DNA of 64,000 bases from Branchiostoma belcheri (taxonomy: Eukaryota > Chordata > Leptocardii > Amphioxiformes > Branchiostomatidae), in assembly GCF_001625305.1 (NCBI RefSeq), contig NW_017804276.1:176401-240400 (forward strand). Reading direction: 5' to 3'. Of the stretch, positions 45,157 to 56,471 are shown piece after piece. Positions within the stretch are counted from its first letter, which is position 1; each line of letters begins with the position of its first letter. The notes beneath the pieces are model-generated. The model saw only the letters and a program-made list of their open reading frames with translations. It did no database searches and had not been told where the DNA came from. The translations under genes and the position numbers were made by a program.

Positions 45157-45867
45157 TTACTACCGCAAGGAAACACCCATAGGGACTACCGCCGCCGGGT
45201 TTCCGCCGATTACTTTCTCCCAGTATCTTTCCTGAGTGAGTGAGGGTACTACTAGTACCATTACAGGGAAAGTCCCGTCAGAAGTCGTATATTCTGCAAA
45301 TTGGCTGTCTGCGAAATAGATTCAATATGTACTCAGCAGCGGATTGCTACCTACGCGAGTGTCAAAATTCAAATAAAACCGGACTTTTCTTGATTCCCTT
45401 TCATTTCCGTCCAGGTAATAACTTCCGTGGACTTTTAAAAGTGGAAGACGTGACCAGATGGTCAAATCAGTGTTCCGGGGGGAGGCGCCACAGTAAATTA
45501 CACACCGTTTTTCCACTGGAAAGCGTTTGAAAAGGACCGTTTTCAAAAAAGAGCTCACTTCCACGCCAGATGTAAGATCATAGGTTTTGCCGAAAGAATC
45601 AAGTTGGATGCAAAATCGATCCACACAAAGCGGTGCCAAACTTGCACTTATAAGAAGCCGCCCTGTAGTCTTTGTTACACCTTTCATGACTTAAAGCTGG
45701 CGTTTTAGAACTGACGCCAAAATGTAGACTTTGCAACCTTGCCAACACGGTAAATAACGCGTATTACTTTCGCTTGGACGGTAAAGCCTGCAATCACCAT
45801 GCCAATGCACGGGGGCGGATAGGGGGGTCACCTTTAGAATCCATTGCCCTTTCCTTGTTATGCATCT
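45157..45867. other. Unassigned sequence
   Basis: Two opposed frames of about 96 and 121 codons overlap here (45,240-45,687). Neither shows a recognisable domain. Possibly unique host sequence. Confidence 0.35.
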
Positions 45868-45870
45868 TAA

Positions 45871-46314
45871 GACCACAGCAAGTAATTTTCATGGATGACA
45901 TCAGCGCGCGCATTGATTTTCACCTGATTTTGGAAAAAAAAAACAAGAAATTTTGTTGTCTTCTGACAGTTGTCAACATGCCGAAAATGGACAAAGATGT
46001 CTGTTGCCATGCCAAAAGTTGGATGGCAGATAACTTTGAATGAAGAGAGGAGACAAGAAAAGGCTCTGATCTAATGTCTTGCTTCTTACTTTGATGCAGT
46101 GATATGTGATGCTGGCTTAGTATATGTGATGTTCCCACTGAATCAAAATCAATATTAGCAATATGCGATATGTGCCATTTGTACAATGATTGAGTCAAAA
46201 TTTTAAAATGTAGGAACCTTGTTTTTTTCGGCCCGCCTTGTTTTTTTTTCGCCCGCTCGCAATAGATTTGGAGTCTGCGAAGGTTGTCATCCATAAAATT
46301 TACTCGCTGTGGCC
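45871..46314. mobile_element. GGCC-type MITE, full length, TAA duplication
   Basis: GACCACAGCAAGTAATTTTC to TTACTCGCTGTGGCC, flanked by TAA (45,868-45,870 and 46,315-46,317). Carries a ~30-bp insertion (ATCAATATTAGCAATATGCG) relative to 33,484. Confidence 0.85.
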
Positions 46315-46635
46315 TAACTCTTAGTCAAGTCAAATGGAGTAGGCAGGCTGCACAGGAGGCTTATATTGCAAAGTTTGCAACTTTGGGACCAAGATCTCTA
46401 CTGGATGGGGGATGGTTTCGATATACAATTGGATTTCGCCTTGTACTAACTAAAACGACGTCTGCAATGCGCCGGCAGAGACGGCATTCAGAAGTGAATT
46501 AATGGATTGAGCATGCATGAAATTTAATCGGGAAGCTCAATATAAGGCGTAAAGATTCACTGTAATGAAAAAATGAAACCTTTTCGCAAAAATGTAATGT
46601 AAAGTATGTGGACTTTCCGAGTGACGTAACGTCTA

Positions 46636-46706
46636 GCCAGGAATGGAGCCCGTGCCCTCGCCATACCGTTTCCGCTAGCCTAACCACTCTGCTACCGTCG
46701 CCACCT
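46636..46706 (-). mobile_element. tRNA-like SINE head
   Basis: On minus: GGTGGCGACGGTAGCAGAGT, A box TAGCAGAGTGGTTAGGC, degraded B box GGGCTCCATTCC. No tRNA structure is sound enough for a functional call. Confidence 0.5.
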
Positions 46707-47159
46707 TTTAGGGTGAAGGCGGGGCGCTGAAAATGTCGCCGTGAAAAGACAATCCACGCTTATTATGTGTGGGCGTAATGGATCTAATACTGCTTGCCTG
46801 CAAATCGCAAGAGCGAGACGCTGTCTTCTTTTCCTTCCCGGGTTATTGCTCAGTCGTATACTGCCGTGTGTGCCGTTCTTTAATGTCGCGTCAGTCAAAA
46901 TTGTTCCCACACCTTTTGGTGTATAGTTCGGTGCCCTTCTACCTTTGGCCACACAGGCATGGGGCTGGTCCACTGGTACTGACATGCGTTACTCTGATAA
47001 GACCGTGCTGATGTCTTCTCCCTTTTTTCGACCCCTATCATCCTTAAAATACAAAAGAACAGTATAGTTGAATACGTCTTTTTTTTTAATTGGACGCGGA
47101 TGAAAACTGATGCGCGCGTGCATCTCATATAATCAAGTCAATGTAGCCTAATCAGTGGT

Positions 47160-47535
47160 TCCGAATGCAAAGGAGGGCAGCTCGTTTTGTGTTAAGACGG
47201 TATAGGCACACCTCAAGCCCCACAGAGATGCTGGAGGAACTGAACTGGCCCAGTCTCCAAGCACGTCGGAAGACTGCACGGCTTACCATGCTGTACAAAA
47301 TTCAACACAACAAGGTTTGTACAGAATTGGGCTCAGGGGCAAAATCCACCCTGCCCCACGACGGGAGAGACGGGGGCATGACCAACAGATTGCACAACTC
47401 TGGGGCAGGACTCAGTATAGAGCAGCATCTTTCCTGCCACGGACAGTTAAAGACTGGAACTCTCTACCTCAAACAACAGTAGAAGCCACAAATACTGAAA
47501 CATTTGTGGCAAGGGCCTCTAAATTCTTCTGAACT
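47160..47535 (+). mobile_element. LINE reverse-transcriptase C-terminus with frameshift
   Basis: The first frame gives MQRRAARFVLRRYRHTSSPT and LNWPSLQARRKTARLTMLYK; from about 47,317 the code continues in another frame with FLPRTVKDWNSLPQTTVEAT and a stop near 47,532. Together they make one LINE tail homologous to 7,248-7,637, broken by a frameshift near 47,320-47,340. Confidence 0.75.
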
Positions 47536-47579
47536 CTTGACTGGTGACCTCTCCCCTAGTGACAGAATGATCGACATGA

Positions 47580-47640
47580 CGATATCGGTCACTCAGAGGA
47601 AGAAGAAAGCGGGCACCCTAACCACCAGGCTACTGCGCCA
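47580..47640 (-). mobile_element. tRNA-like A-box fragment
   Basis: On minus: CTGGCGCAGTAGCCTGGTGG then TTAGGGTGCCCGC. Fits a SINE head; no B box follows. Confidence 0.45.
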
Positions 47641-47845
47641 GTCTTTCATTTAAAGTAGCCCCTGACTAAACTAACCCGACAGGGCGAACAGATCGACTAA
47701 GTAATGAATGGAAAAAGGCTGCTTTAGAAGGTCAAGTTCTCGGGGCCTGTCGGTTAATGCTGATTTGCAGGGTCGCTGGCTCACTTTTAGCTGATCCTGG
47801 TCTTATTGGTATTGATTCTGGCATATCCATAAAGCCTGGACAGCG

Positions 47846-48400
47846 CAGTTTGCTGGAGTCAGTGTAATCATTCAGGAGTAGAAGCGGCACAGTGGAACTG
47901 TAAAAATAGACAAAACTAGAAAGGCCGGCATTTGCTTTGGAGCAAATGCAGCAGATGGCATCACCACATTTTACGACATGGCAGGGAACGAAGTTTGCTG
48001 GAGTCTGTGTAATCATTCAGGAGTACAAGCGGCACAGTGGAACTGTAAAAATAGACAAAACTAGAAAGGCTGACATTTGCTTTGGAGCAAATGTAGCAGA
48101 TGGCTTCACCACATTTTACGACATCGACATGGCAGGGAAAGAAGGAGAAACACAAGGGAAAACAATTCTTTACATTGATATAACTATAGTATTAAAAGAC
48201 AACAGTTGGATAGCTATCTCCTACATTATTGGTTAGGATTTTTAATTGCATAATGCAAACTGTTGATTTTCAAGATAAAAAGAAGCGTTTATGCCCCGCA
48301 TTCCAATGCGGGTAAGCTTGACATGCCTACCAAAACACTTGAATGCAGTTCATACTGTCAATATGACATGGCTTTGTACATAGTGGTGAAGCCATAATGA
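47846..48400 (+). repeat. Dispersed repeat G with internal 151-bp tandem duplication
   Basis: The segment from TTTGCTGGAGTCAGTGTAAT to the ACGACATGGCAGGGA block occurs at 47,846-47,985 and again at 47,997-48,140. The rest to 48,400 is the reverse complement of 26,455-26,935. No protein family recognised. Confidence 0.7.
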
Positions 48401-48439
48401 GTTATTAGTATCAGGAAGGTCAGAGACGTGTAGATATTG

Positions 48440-48600
48440 TAGTAAGTGCCTGAATGGGTTGGGGTTAGGATCAGGCACGGCTCTGGATAGTCTCTCACTA
48501 TCCCACAACGTAGACTTCCCACAGGCTCGGTTCTGGATACGCGTGGACTATCGAGATCTGTACCTCAGCATGGTTCTGGTTACTAGTAATTGACAAGTTT
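48440..48600. repeat. Interspersed repeat F
   Basis: GCCTGAATGGGTTGGGGTTA, AGGCACGGCTCTGGATAG and further GGTTCTGG blocks, as around 14,066-14,224. Confidence 0.5.
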
Positions 48601-48604
48601 TATT

Positions 48605-48975
48605 GCAAATTCATGCCCGAGGGCTAATTGCATGAACAGAAGAAACATTTGGTATAAAAACAGATAAGTAGTACACATGGAACTACTGATAACTACTAAG
48701 AAACTACTAGTAAAAACTACTGGGTTTGACTTCTTTTTTTAAGACAGAGGAAGACAAAGGATCACACTTTTTCTGTAATTTGTGGGTTTTCGGATGTTAA
48801 GAGGAGAGTAGTTTTCTTTTTATTGGTATATGTGTGAAAGTTTGGGTAGAATTTGGAGCCTACGTCAAAGAGTTCATTTCGTTCATTGCTATAGAGGGTA
48901 CTACTTGAGATAAAATGCGTTTCGTCTTCCACCGTATTCAACGTACAATGTTTGCAAATTCGTTCATACACTTGG
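48605..48975 (-). mobile_element. LINE remnant with damaged zinc knuckle
   Basis: Minus-strand frame 48,971-48,762: ERICKHCTLNTVEDETHFIS then SSTLYSNERNELFDVG. The last ligand Cys of CX2C-X9-H-X4-C is Ser here. The 3' UTR (complement of TTTATTGCAAATTCATGCCC) ends at 48,605. Tail type as in 34,182. Confidence 0.7.
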
Positions 48976-48988
48976 AGCTTCTTAATAA

Positions 48989-49368
48989 GGCCATGTTGAT
49001 TTGATTATATGGAGCCCCGAAACTGATGCGCGCGTGCGAATAAAAAAAAAGTTTTGCAAAAAAAAGTTCTTTTCATTATGAAATCTACGTGGTCATGAGG
49101 GTTGAGCAAATGGCACAGAATATGGTTTGGCGAATAATTTACTCTTCAAGTTCATTCCTTTACAATTTCGTCTTTTTTCGTTTGATTTTGGCATTCTACG
49201 ACATTGGTATAGTTTTTATTAATTTTTGTTGTAACTTATGGTATATTTTTGCTCATTTTGCAACTGTTTTGTACGATTTACAGTATGGTTGAAAACTTTT
49301 TTTTTTTTGAAACGGCCGAAAATTCATGCGCGCGCGGATGTCATCCATATAATCAAATCAATATGGCC
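48989..49368. mobile_element. GGCC-type MITE, TTGATTTGAT variant
   Basis: GGCCATGTTGATTTGATTAT to AATCAAATCAATATGGCC. Subterminal GCGCGCG and GATGTCATCC blocks keep the family layout. Flanks TAA and TTA differ. The left half recurs at 59,257 and a right end at 47,108-47,150. Confidence 0.75.
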
Positions 49369-49831
49369 TTATACAATCACCAGAGATCGGAACTTTTTGT
49401 CAATCTTGCAAATTTACTCGGTCATCTTGTTAATCTTAATAATATGTCAGATAATGCTAAACTGCACTTTATTCTTAGAGGCTCCACGTTGTTACCCTCT
49501 ATGTACAACTTTAAAACGATGCGACTCACTCAGACTTACATTGTAGATACCAAGCGCTTCTAGCTCTGCTTGACTGTTTCTAACAGTCAATTAGATATAG
49601 AAGTCCAGTTAATGGGCCTAAATTCTCCTTCTAGCTCTGATTGGCGGATGTGTTCTTGCCAATGAGATATATGAGGTTAACACGTAATCTTATTTTTCAA
49701 ATAACTTTGTTAGCATTAGCATTTTTTAATGTCTTGGGGTGGTGGGACTACGGCGCACTGATATGTCAACTTTGTGTACTTAAATATTAATGTACTTTTT
49801 TGTTGTGTGGCGCTGTTAATATATACACAAT

Positions 49832-50180
49832 CTAGATATCCGAAAAGCGATCACAAAATTAAGAATTAGTTGTCATAAATTAAACATAGAAATGGGTCGA
49901 TACAAGAAAATACCAAATGACCAACGGTTCTGTCCATTTTGTCCAAACATGATTGAAAATGAGCTCCATTTAATAATGGATTGTACACTCTACAATGATA
50001 AGCGCCTATTGCTGTTCACCTTTCTTTCCGCTTGTTCAATTGATTTCAGTACGTTAGATCCTATAGATAAATTCAACTACATTCTCAGGGGAGATAACCA
50101 ATACAGTGTTCAAATAGGAATACATTAAAGAATGTTTCGATCTTAGAGAACACATGTTAGAGAATAGTTAACCTTTATTG
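49832..50180 (+). mobile_element. LINE remnant with C-terminal zinc knuckle
   Basis: Open from 49,832 to 50,128: DIRKAITKLRISCHKLNIEM, GRYKKIPNDQRFCPFCP, NMIENELHLIMDC (CX2C-X8-H-X4-C) and LLLFTFLSACSIDFSTL. Close relative of the 16,752 copy. The frame ends early at QIGIH because of an indel. Confidence 0.75.
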
Positions 50181-50544
50181 TTACATCATACATATACTCT
50201 GTACGTAAGATGACGGTATCCACACATGTATTTAGCTTTGTTAGATCTTTAGTTAAGTTGTAGAAGACCATACAAAGTTTTTTAGCAATTTATGAACTTC
50301 GCATATAACTGATAGAAAATTCTATTTCCGGAGCGGACGAAAAGATGAGGTTTGAAGAAGGCTAAATTATTGTCGATCATCGATCAACAACCGAGGTAGT
50401 TTATAGAACCAGGAAGTAAAGACACGGCATTTCGGTGACATCAGTCGGTTTTTAATCTATATGTAAATTCAGCAACGGCAATGATCTGGTCATGACGCCT
50501 CCTTGATGTGCATTTCCTTGATGACAATAAGTCCAATACGATAA

Positions 50545-50880
50545 CTTAAAACTGTTCACCAACTCAAAGAAAGTATGTGGGGTCGTGTGGCGTAGCGGCA
50601 GAGTGCTCCAAGAGGTCCCGGGTTCGAGTCCTGACATGCCACCGATCTTGTGCCCTTGGGAAAAGCACTTTACACGACTTTCCTCACTTCGCGCAGGTGA
50701 AGTTGCGTATTGTCCCCTGCGTTGGTGGCGGCATTAATATAAGTTGAAAAAACTTGAGTGTGTCGTCACCACGTCTTGTGATTACATGTTGGAATATAAA
50801 AACAAAAACTCAAAGAATCACAGAACTTTTCGACCGAATCACTCGAAGCCGTACAGTAGCCAACCTAGTCGAACTACAGC
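50545..50880. mobile_element. Hammerhead-type repeat arm interrupted by a SINE
   Basis: ACTGTTCACCAACTCAAAGAA before and AACTCAAAGAATCACAGAAC after the SINE rejoin into the arm sequence seen at 11,631 (ACTGTTCTCCAACTCAAA...). Past it, TTTTCGACCGAATCACTCG is the complement of a GAAA plus half stem II. The CUGANGA side is missing. Confidence 0.55.
50572..50806 (+). mobile_element. SINE type A, complete, with 11-bp target duplication
   Basis: Flanked by AACTCAAAGAA at 50,561-50,571 and 50,807-50,817. Head GGGGTCGTGTGGCGTAGCGG, B box GGGTTCGAGTCC, body CACCGATCTTGTGCCCTTGG, 3' part GGTGGCGGCATTAATATAAG and GATTACATGTTGGAATATAA. Seven to ten bases of the anticodon region are deleted relative to 9,690. 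Confidence 0.85.
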
Positions 50881-50987
50881 CGACCTTGCTCCCGACCTAC
50901 TCCTAACCATAGTTGGGGAAAGTTTGGCAGTGTTCAGGAGGCCATATTCGGCTATGTGTGACAGGGGCTTGTCCTAGAACTGATGAT

Positions 50988-51392
50988 CTACAGACTCCCG
51001 CAGACAGCAGAATTTGCACTCTATGTAACTATAACTGTATAGAGGATGAAGCACACTTTGTTTTAGAATGTGCGGTATACGATGACATCCGGAAATCCTT
51101 TATTAGCTCCTTACAGTTAGAAAAGAAATTTGCATACTTGCCGAAAATAGAATTGTTCAAACATATTATGACATCCAAGCGCTATGATATAATTGAAAAA
51201 CTATGTAAATTTATTCATATATGTTTCAAAAAGAGAGAAGAGATCCTGTAGGTAGATCCTGTAGATAGAGAAATAGCACACGAATGTAACAATTGCTCTT
51301 ATTACCAAGTTATTTAACTTAAGTGCATTTGACCCGTGTAGGGCGTGAACATGTAATAAAGTTCATTGTCATTGTCATTGTCATTGTCAATT
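50988..51392 (+). mobile_element. LINE remnant with (CATTGT)n tail
   Basis: Frame to a stop at 51,251: DSRICTLCNYNCIEDEAHFV, LECAVYDDIRKSFISSLQLE and FKKREEIL; the zinc knuckle is CX2C-X9-H-X4-C. 3' UTR ends GGGCGTGAACATGTAATAAAG and a CATTGT repeat to about 51,392. The tail repeat is typical of CR1/L2-type 3' ends. Confidence 0.8.
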
Positions 51393-51544
51393 AAACCACT
51401 ACATGCAACCACCAGATGAGAAGTGCGATAGCAAATTGCCCCTCATGATGAGGAGTGTTGGAAGGAGATGTGGTGCACGTCAAGAATCCTTGATCGGACA
51501 CTGACCTGCGGAATAACTTCAGTTGGTTTTGTATTAACAGAGAT

Positions 51545-52100
51545 TCTGTATCTGTATCGGTATAGCCGGTATAACCGCCATTCGGCGTAACACACCAGCT
51601 TCGAATTCGCAGACACGCGGCGCGGCGGCAGCTAGCTATATCACACCGAACGACTTGTTACACTCAACCTTTGCACATTCAACTGCAGGATTTGTTTAAA
51701 GCTTTCTAGTGATGATGCCCCAACTGTGCTTGGTGGCAACGAGTTCCAGTCTACGATAGTTCTGGGGGAAATACGAGTTTTTGAACACCTCAATTCTTGG
51801 TTGATAACTCTGATATTTGAAGGCATGACTGTTTCTTGTTCTTTTCTGGGCTGGTATCAGATACTTAGTGGTTGGTACGTCCACCAGTTTATTAGTCATT
51901 TGGTACATCATGCACAGTCTGGACATTCTACGTCTGTCTTCCAGCGACCCCCACTGTAGGTTTCTTTTCATTTCTATTACACTAGCGCTCCTTTGATAGT
52001 TGTTCGTTCCAACACATCCATAAGAGCCAAAAATACTTGAATACCTGAATACATGTATTTGCTTCTTCTGGGACGGAAGTACTGTTGTGGTTGGCACTAA
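51545..52100 (-). mobile_element. LINE reverse-transcriptase C-terminus with 3' UTR
   Basis: On minus: YQRSASVIEMKRNLQWGSLE, DRRRMSRLCMMYQMTNKLVD, then a shift into KTRISPRTIVDWNSLPPSTV and SSLESFKQILQ, then the 3' UTR with GCGGCGCGGC and GAAGCTGGTGTGTTACGCCG, and a tail of ATACAGATACAGA at 51,545. One frameshift near 51,760. Same family as the tail at 43,731. Confidence 0.75.
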
Positions 52101-52221
52101 TTTATGCTAGGTTTGTATGTTTGGGGTCTGAAATCTCCGATTTCTTGTTGAGACTTTCTGCCTTGCCGAACAGACTAGAGATCAGGAGGGCGGTTCTGAA
52201 TATGATACATGTACAACTAGA

Positions 52222-52505
52222 GAAGTAACATTTGCAAAGCAAATTGCATCCGATAATGTTTACCTTCGGATATGGTCTGCCCTGTTGATTTTTATTCAAA
52301 CACATTCACATGCATGTACTACTAGTATATGGTGACAGAAGCAGAGCAGACCATGAAATTGCAACATTATGTAACCCAACACCAGTCACCATGGTGACAG
52401 ATGTCAACAAATCATGTCATTGGCCTGGTCAGAGGTTAGTGTTTGGAACAGAAGAGGAGGAAGAAACTGAGTAAAAACAATATGTTTTCCTTCGGTAAAC
52501 ATAAT
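52222..52505 (+). mobile_element. Foldback repeat family E
   Basis: GTAACATTTGCAAAGCAAAT, ATGGTCTGCCCTGTTGATTT, the CAGAGCAGACCATG arm, CACCAGTCACCATGGTGACAG and the end GTTTTCCTTCGGTAAACAT. Confidence 0.7.
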
Positions 52506-52715
52506 GAATTCCAGTCTACAGTTTTCCATTTACTGATATTCCAACACTTCCTCCCAATATTTTCCTGCGTCAGCGAAGCGAAGACAAGAAACATGCATTG
52601 ACGTCACTCAGTACAAATAACAACCCCAACAAGGACCACTTACCGTGAGGAGGCGGCAGTTAGATAACACGGTAATCTATCAAAATTCCATTCGGAAATA
52701 CGTAAATCCCTGTCT

Positions 52716-53045
52716 AGAGCAGAGATTTAATCAGATTATTAGAAGACGGTTGACGAATCCTTTGCTGAATCGTTTGCTTAATAATAACTTATATTATATA
52801 ACACTTGTATTATATAACAACCAACTAATTGCAAGGGAATATACAATTGTTTTAATAAAGTTCAAGATACAAAGTGCAGAGATTTAATCAGATTATTAGA
52901 AGACGGTTGACGTATCTTTTGCTGAATCGTTTGCTTAATAATTACTTATATTAAATACCACTTGTATTATATAACAATCAACTTTAATTGCAAACACTAA
53001 TAGCAAGGGAATATGCAATTGTTTGATAAAATTTCAAGATACAAA
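52716..53045. repeat. ~160-bp tandem duplication
   Basis: Two units start AGCAGAGATTTAATCAGATT (52,718) and TGCAGAGATTTAATCAGATT (52,876), share TTGCTGAATCGTTTGCTTAA and end near TTCAAGATACAAAGTG. The second has a short AATTGCAAACACTAATAG insertion. Confidence 0.8.
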
Positions 53046-53114
53046 GTGTCTAGACTATACGTCAAACAAATGTTTCTACGTACATTACTAGGGGTAGAAG
53101 GGTAGGTATACCAC

Positions 53115-53200
53115 TGTGTTTATGTCAAGTCAAGTCAGATTTTATTGCACAACAGTTGTCTCAGGTACAATGTATGGCAAGTTCTTCAGAGATATAACAT
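53115..53200 (-). mobile_element. LINE 3' UTR
   Basis: AAGTCAAGTCAGATTTTATT, GCACAACAGTTGTCTCAGGT and ACAATGTATGGCAAG; reversed AATAAAATC tail. Related to 4,996-5,040. Confidence 0.5.
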
Positions 53201-53235
53201 ATCAAAAAACCAAGAACATTGCTTTTTCACAACTT

Positions 53236-54650
53236 GAACTACTGACAAACTACTAGTATAATGTCAATACCCACAATACCTAATACACGCCAAAGGTCAA
53301 CGGTCGCCACCACTTTCACGCTCAAAGGGGTGTTCTGGGGCCACCAAAAGGCACCATTTTCACGCCCGAAAACAATATAATATACAATAAAAACCAAAGA
53401 ACGTGCATCATCTGCAGCCCAATAGCCAAACATATACCTAGTCTCAAAAGAATCCGTCCACCCAAACGCGAGAAACAGCTGCGAACATGAAAATCTACAT
53501 CTCTCACAAAACCCTTCCGCGGAAGGATGTCTCCTTCCCCGGAGGTAATAATGAATACAACATTCAACAGTCTCACGGAGGCACGAGATCTTCGATTTTC
53601 CAAAAAGATGCCAACTCATACGTTCACCTCACAAGTGCACACCGCAATCCACCAATTACTTTATTCTATGTAAGGCCATATCGACCATGAAAGCTGCTGT
53701 AACTGTTGACCATATGGCGTTACACAGCCAGCCACTTTTAATTTGGCACATGGTACATACAACGATAGGTTCAAGGGGAGACTGACTGATGAACTAAACG
53801 GTTACTGATTGTAAAGTAGGAGCGATTCAGACAGAAACGAAAAGGCGGCTGAAGCCCTTTTGGACTTTAAAGATCAATATTCCCAAAGAGCCTTTTGTCT
53901 TTCCCGAGTTTGCAACAAAGAGTGACGTTTGAAACTTCCTGAGGATATTTGATACACATAGCTGACCATGGCCTCTCGACCTTCTCCAGACCATGGTTCG
54001 GGGCTAGTCGTGAGCAAGGTCGGCTGTGGTTGGGACAGGTCGGTGATTTTTGCCGTTAATAGTCGTCAATTAATTTTTAAAAATCAGGGCAGTCATATTC
54101 TGCTTGAATGTTTTATTAACGGTGTCGCTCAATGCAAGGCCAATTATTTGTGGCCACTTCTAGGCATAGAGCTTGAGGTACTTAAGTGAGTATAAATAGT
54201 TATGTCAGGAGATGGCGGTGGACCTTTGTTTTGAAGCTTTGTGGATTGTAGTCGGACGGAAAGCATCTGTTTGGAAGATAGTTCCATAATTTTGCAGTCC
54301 GGGGAAAGAAGCTGTTGTTGTAAAATGACTTGGAGACAGGTATGTTAACGGTGTATTGATGGGAACTGGAAAAGAACCTAGTGGCACGCTGAAAGGTTCT
54401 GAGCGGCGGAACAAGAAGTGCAAGTTCTCCTGAACATCAAGCGTGAAAGTATCTATAAAAGAGGGATAGGGATGTGACATTGCGTCCAGAGAAGCGAACT
54501 GAAGCTAGAACAGAGTTGATTCCAGGCTACTGGCTACTACGAACCAGCGCTAATAATTTCCGTCTCGTAAACGGTGGTCGCCTTTTGAAACGGTCGATGC
54601 CATATCGCAGAACGGCTGATTTCAAGTTAATAGCACGGTCCTTCCACACC
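53236..54650. other. Unassigned sequence
   Basis: 1.4 kb with a ~126-codon minus frame (53,239-53,619) and a 91-codon minus frame (54,205-54,480), neither with a recognisable domain. A GGAGGCACGAGATCTTCGAT near 53,576 may be the end of family D. Candidate host unique sequence. Confidence 0.35.
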
Positions 54651-54654
54651 GTGA

Positions 54655-54740
54655 TGTTTCGTGGTGTAGAGGTTAGGGTATAGGTTAGGGTTTCTGAGCT
54701 AAACTTTTGGACCCGGGTTCGAATCCGAGCTTGTGCTTTT
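54655..54740 (+). mobile_element. tRNA-like sequence with A and B boxes
   Basis: TTTCGTGGTGTAGAGGTTAG (A-box-like), then an expanded GTATAGGTTAGGGTTTC and a good B box GGGTTCGAATCC at about 54,713-54,724. The distance and the missing acceptor pairing argue for a SINE head or pseudo-tRNA. Confidence 0.5.
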
Positions 54741-55335
54741 TGTTTACAATTCTACAAGACCCTCCCTTACATTTGCAATTCGAATATTGCCATTTATAGT
54801 ATATATTGCTTTTTATTCGGACCTCCAAAAAAAGTTATGGTACGCTCTGATATGGCAGCGACCATTCAACGAAATGGCATCGACCGTGTAGGAGACGGAA
54901 AATTGCAGTGCCGACCTGGGTTGATGGGGAGTGGTCGGCACGTCGTGCGAGGGTCACCGTCCGGGGTGTAATAATCTACTGGCATGATCTACACCATTCC
55001 ATTTCATTTATTCACATATTCTTACATTGAGTATTGGGCAAAAGCACTGAATGACTGATCTACGGCGTGTGGTCGCCAGACTCGAACATGCAACAACCTC
55101 GCTTCTACAATAGCACCATTCCCCACATTGTCAGATTGCTAAACTCCTCGCTCCACTAGAATGTAATACGTGTAATATTGACATTGAAATTGACTTTTAA
55201 TCGACCCAAATTTTAACTAATTTCCAATTTTAAACAAGATCTAATACTATGTTATTTTACATCATCAATACTATTATTTTAACGCGCTATTTTAGTGTGT
55301 ATTTTAATGTGTGAGGTGTAATTCTGAACGTCTAC
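54741..55335. other. Unassigned sequence
   Basis: No recognised repeat or coding region. Confidence 0.3.
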
Positions 55336-55440
55336 TACTTGTATATCATTGTAATGTCCTTACATCAATTCAGCCACTCATGTGGCTACAAACTGCGGAC
55401 AATTTCAGAGAACTTGACAATAAACCACTTTAATGATGTA
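55336..55440 (+). mobile_element. LINE 3' UTR
   Basis: ACATCAATTCAGCCACTCAT, GTGGCTACAAACTG and TTGACAATAAACCAC; same tail type as 8,308. Confidence 0.45.
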
Positions 55441-55575
55441 TCCGCCACACACAGAACAGACACAGGGGTCATTCAGGCAGCTGACATGGACCGGAACGGC
55501 CAGGTTCAAAGCGCTTTACCGGCTTTGTAACATAAGGAAGTCGTGATTCATCTTGCGATGTTCCACGACTGTTAA

Positions 55576-55900
55576 AGGCATCCAGTGTAGTTTTCAGGGC
55601 TTAGAAACCAGCTTTTTCTAAGTCAATATTCTAGTCACCTATCAACACACTCTCCCAGTGTATATCGACATTCGTGGAGAAAAAATGCCCAAACTCCTGA
55701 CGAAAAACGGTTACTGGAAGGACCTGGGTTGATTTTAGGGTACCAGCCAAAAAATAAAGGAGTAATCTTGAGGCTTGTTTCTGCAGTTTTAAATGCCTTA
55801 AGTACGAAAAACTGATTCAAATGTGGGATAGTGTGTGTTAATATCATACAGGTTGCCTTTTTCAGAATATTTTGCAGCCCTGAAAATGCATTGGATGCCT
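55576..55900. mobile_element. AGGCATCC-ended element with perfect TTAA duplication
   Basis: AGGCATCCAGTGTAGTTTTC to TGCATTGGATGCCT, flanked by TTAA at 55,572-55,575 and 55,901-55,904. 325 bp. TTAA targets are typical of piggyBac and Kolobok; the AGGCATCC terminus is not the usual piggyBac CCYT, so the superfamily is left open. Confidence 0.8.
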
Positions 55901-56244
55901 TTAACTGACTAAAATAACGTACAGCCTTGTTGTCTTGGCTCTGCGTGCTTTGAAAGTTACCTCCGTCAAATAATGTGTCACATTTGAAGAATCTGTCTTT
56001 TAAGTGTTGGCCTGATGTCAGTATTCCTAACAAGAGCTGTCTGCCGCTCAAAAATCATGACCATCAAATGTCCATAACGTGAGCGCAATCACCGCAGGTT
56101 CTGCTGCATTACCATATAGAAAGCCTTCATAGGGCACGTAAAAGAGCTTGGCGTATATTTTGCTGACGCCTGCCTACCCACACATCAAACATCGCACAGA
56201 TCCATCCAACGAAAGACAAAGATAAACTGGAAAGGGTACAAAGC

Positions 56245-56300
56245 TGGTGTGTTACGCAGAATGGCGGTTATACCGGTTATACTGATACAGATCATTATCA
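56245..56300 (+). mobile_element. LINE 3' tail, (ATACAG) type
   Basis: AAGCTGGTGTGTTACGCAGA, ATGGCGGTTATACCGG, TTATACTGATACAGATC. Only the last ~55 bp of the tail type at 43,731. Confidence 0.55.
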
Positions 56301-56471
56301 TGATCGTGGGCAATAAAGGACACTCAAACAATATGCTTGTACTTAGGCCGCCTGTCTTGTACATTATCCTAATAAGCTGCTAGCAAAGACGAGGCGAAAA
56401 ATAGAAGCAACCTGACCAACAACGTCAGACTGACTTTCTTGTTGTTTTTCAGCTCAGCTCAAAACATACTA

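Noticed and set aside
53239..53619. 126-codon minus-strand frame as a host exon
   Set aside because: No recognisable domain, and a shadow frame of 93 codons overlaps on the same strand.
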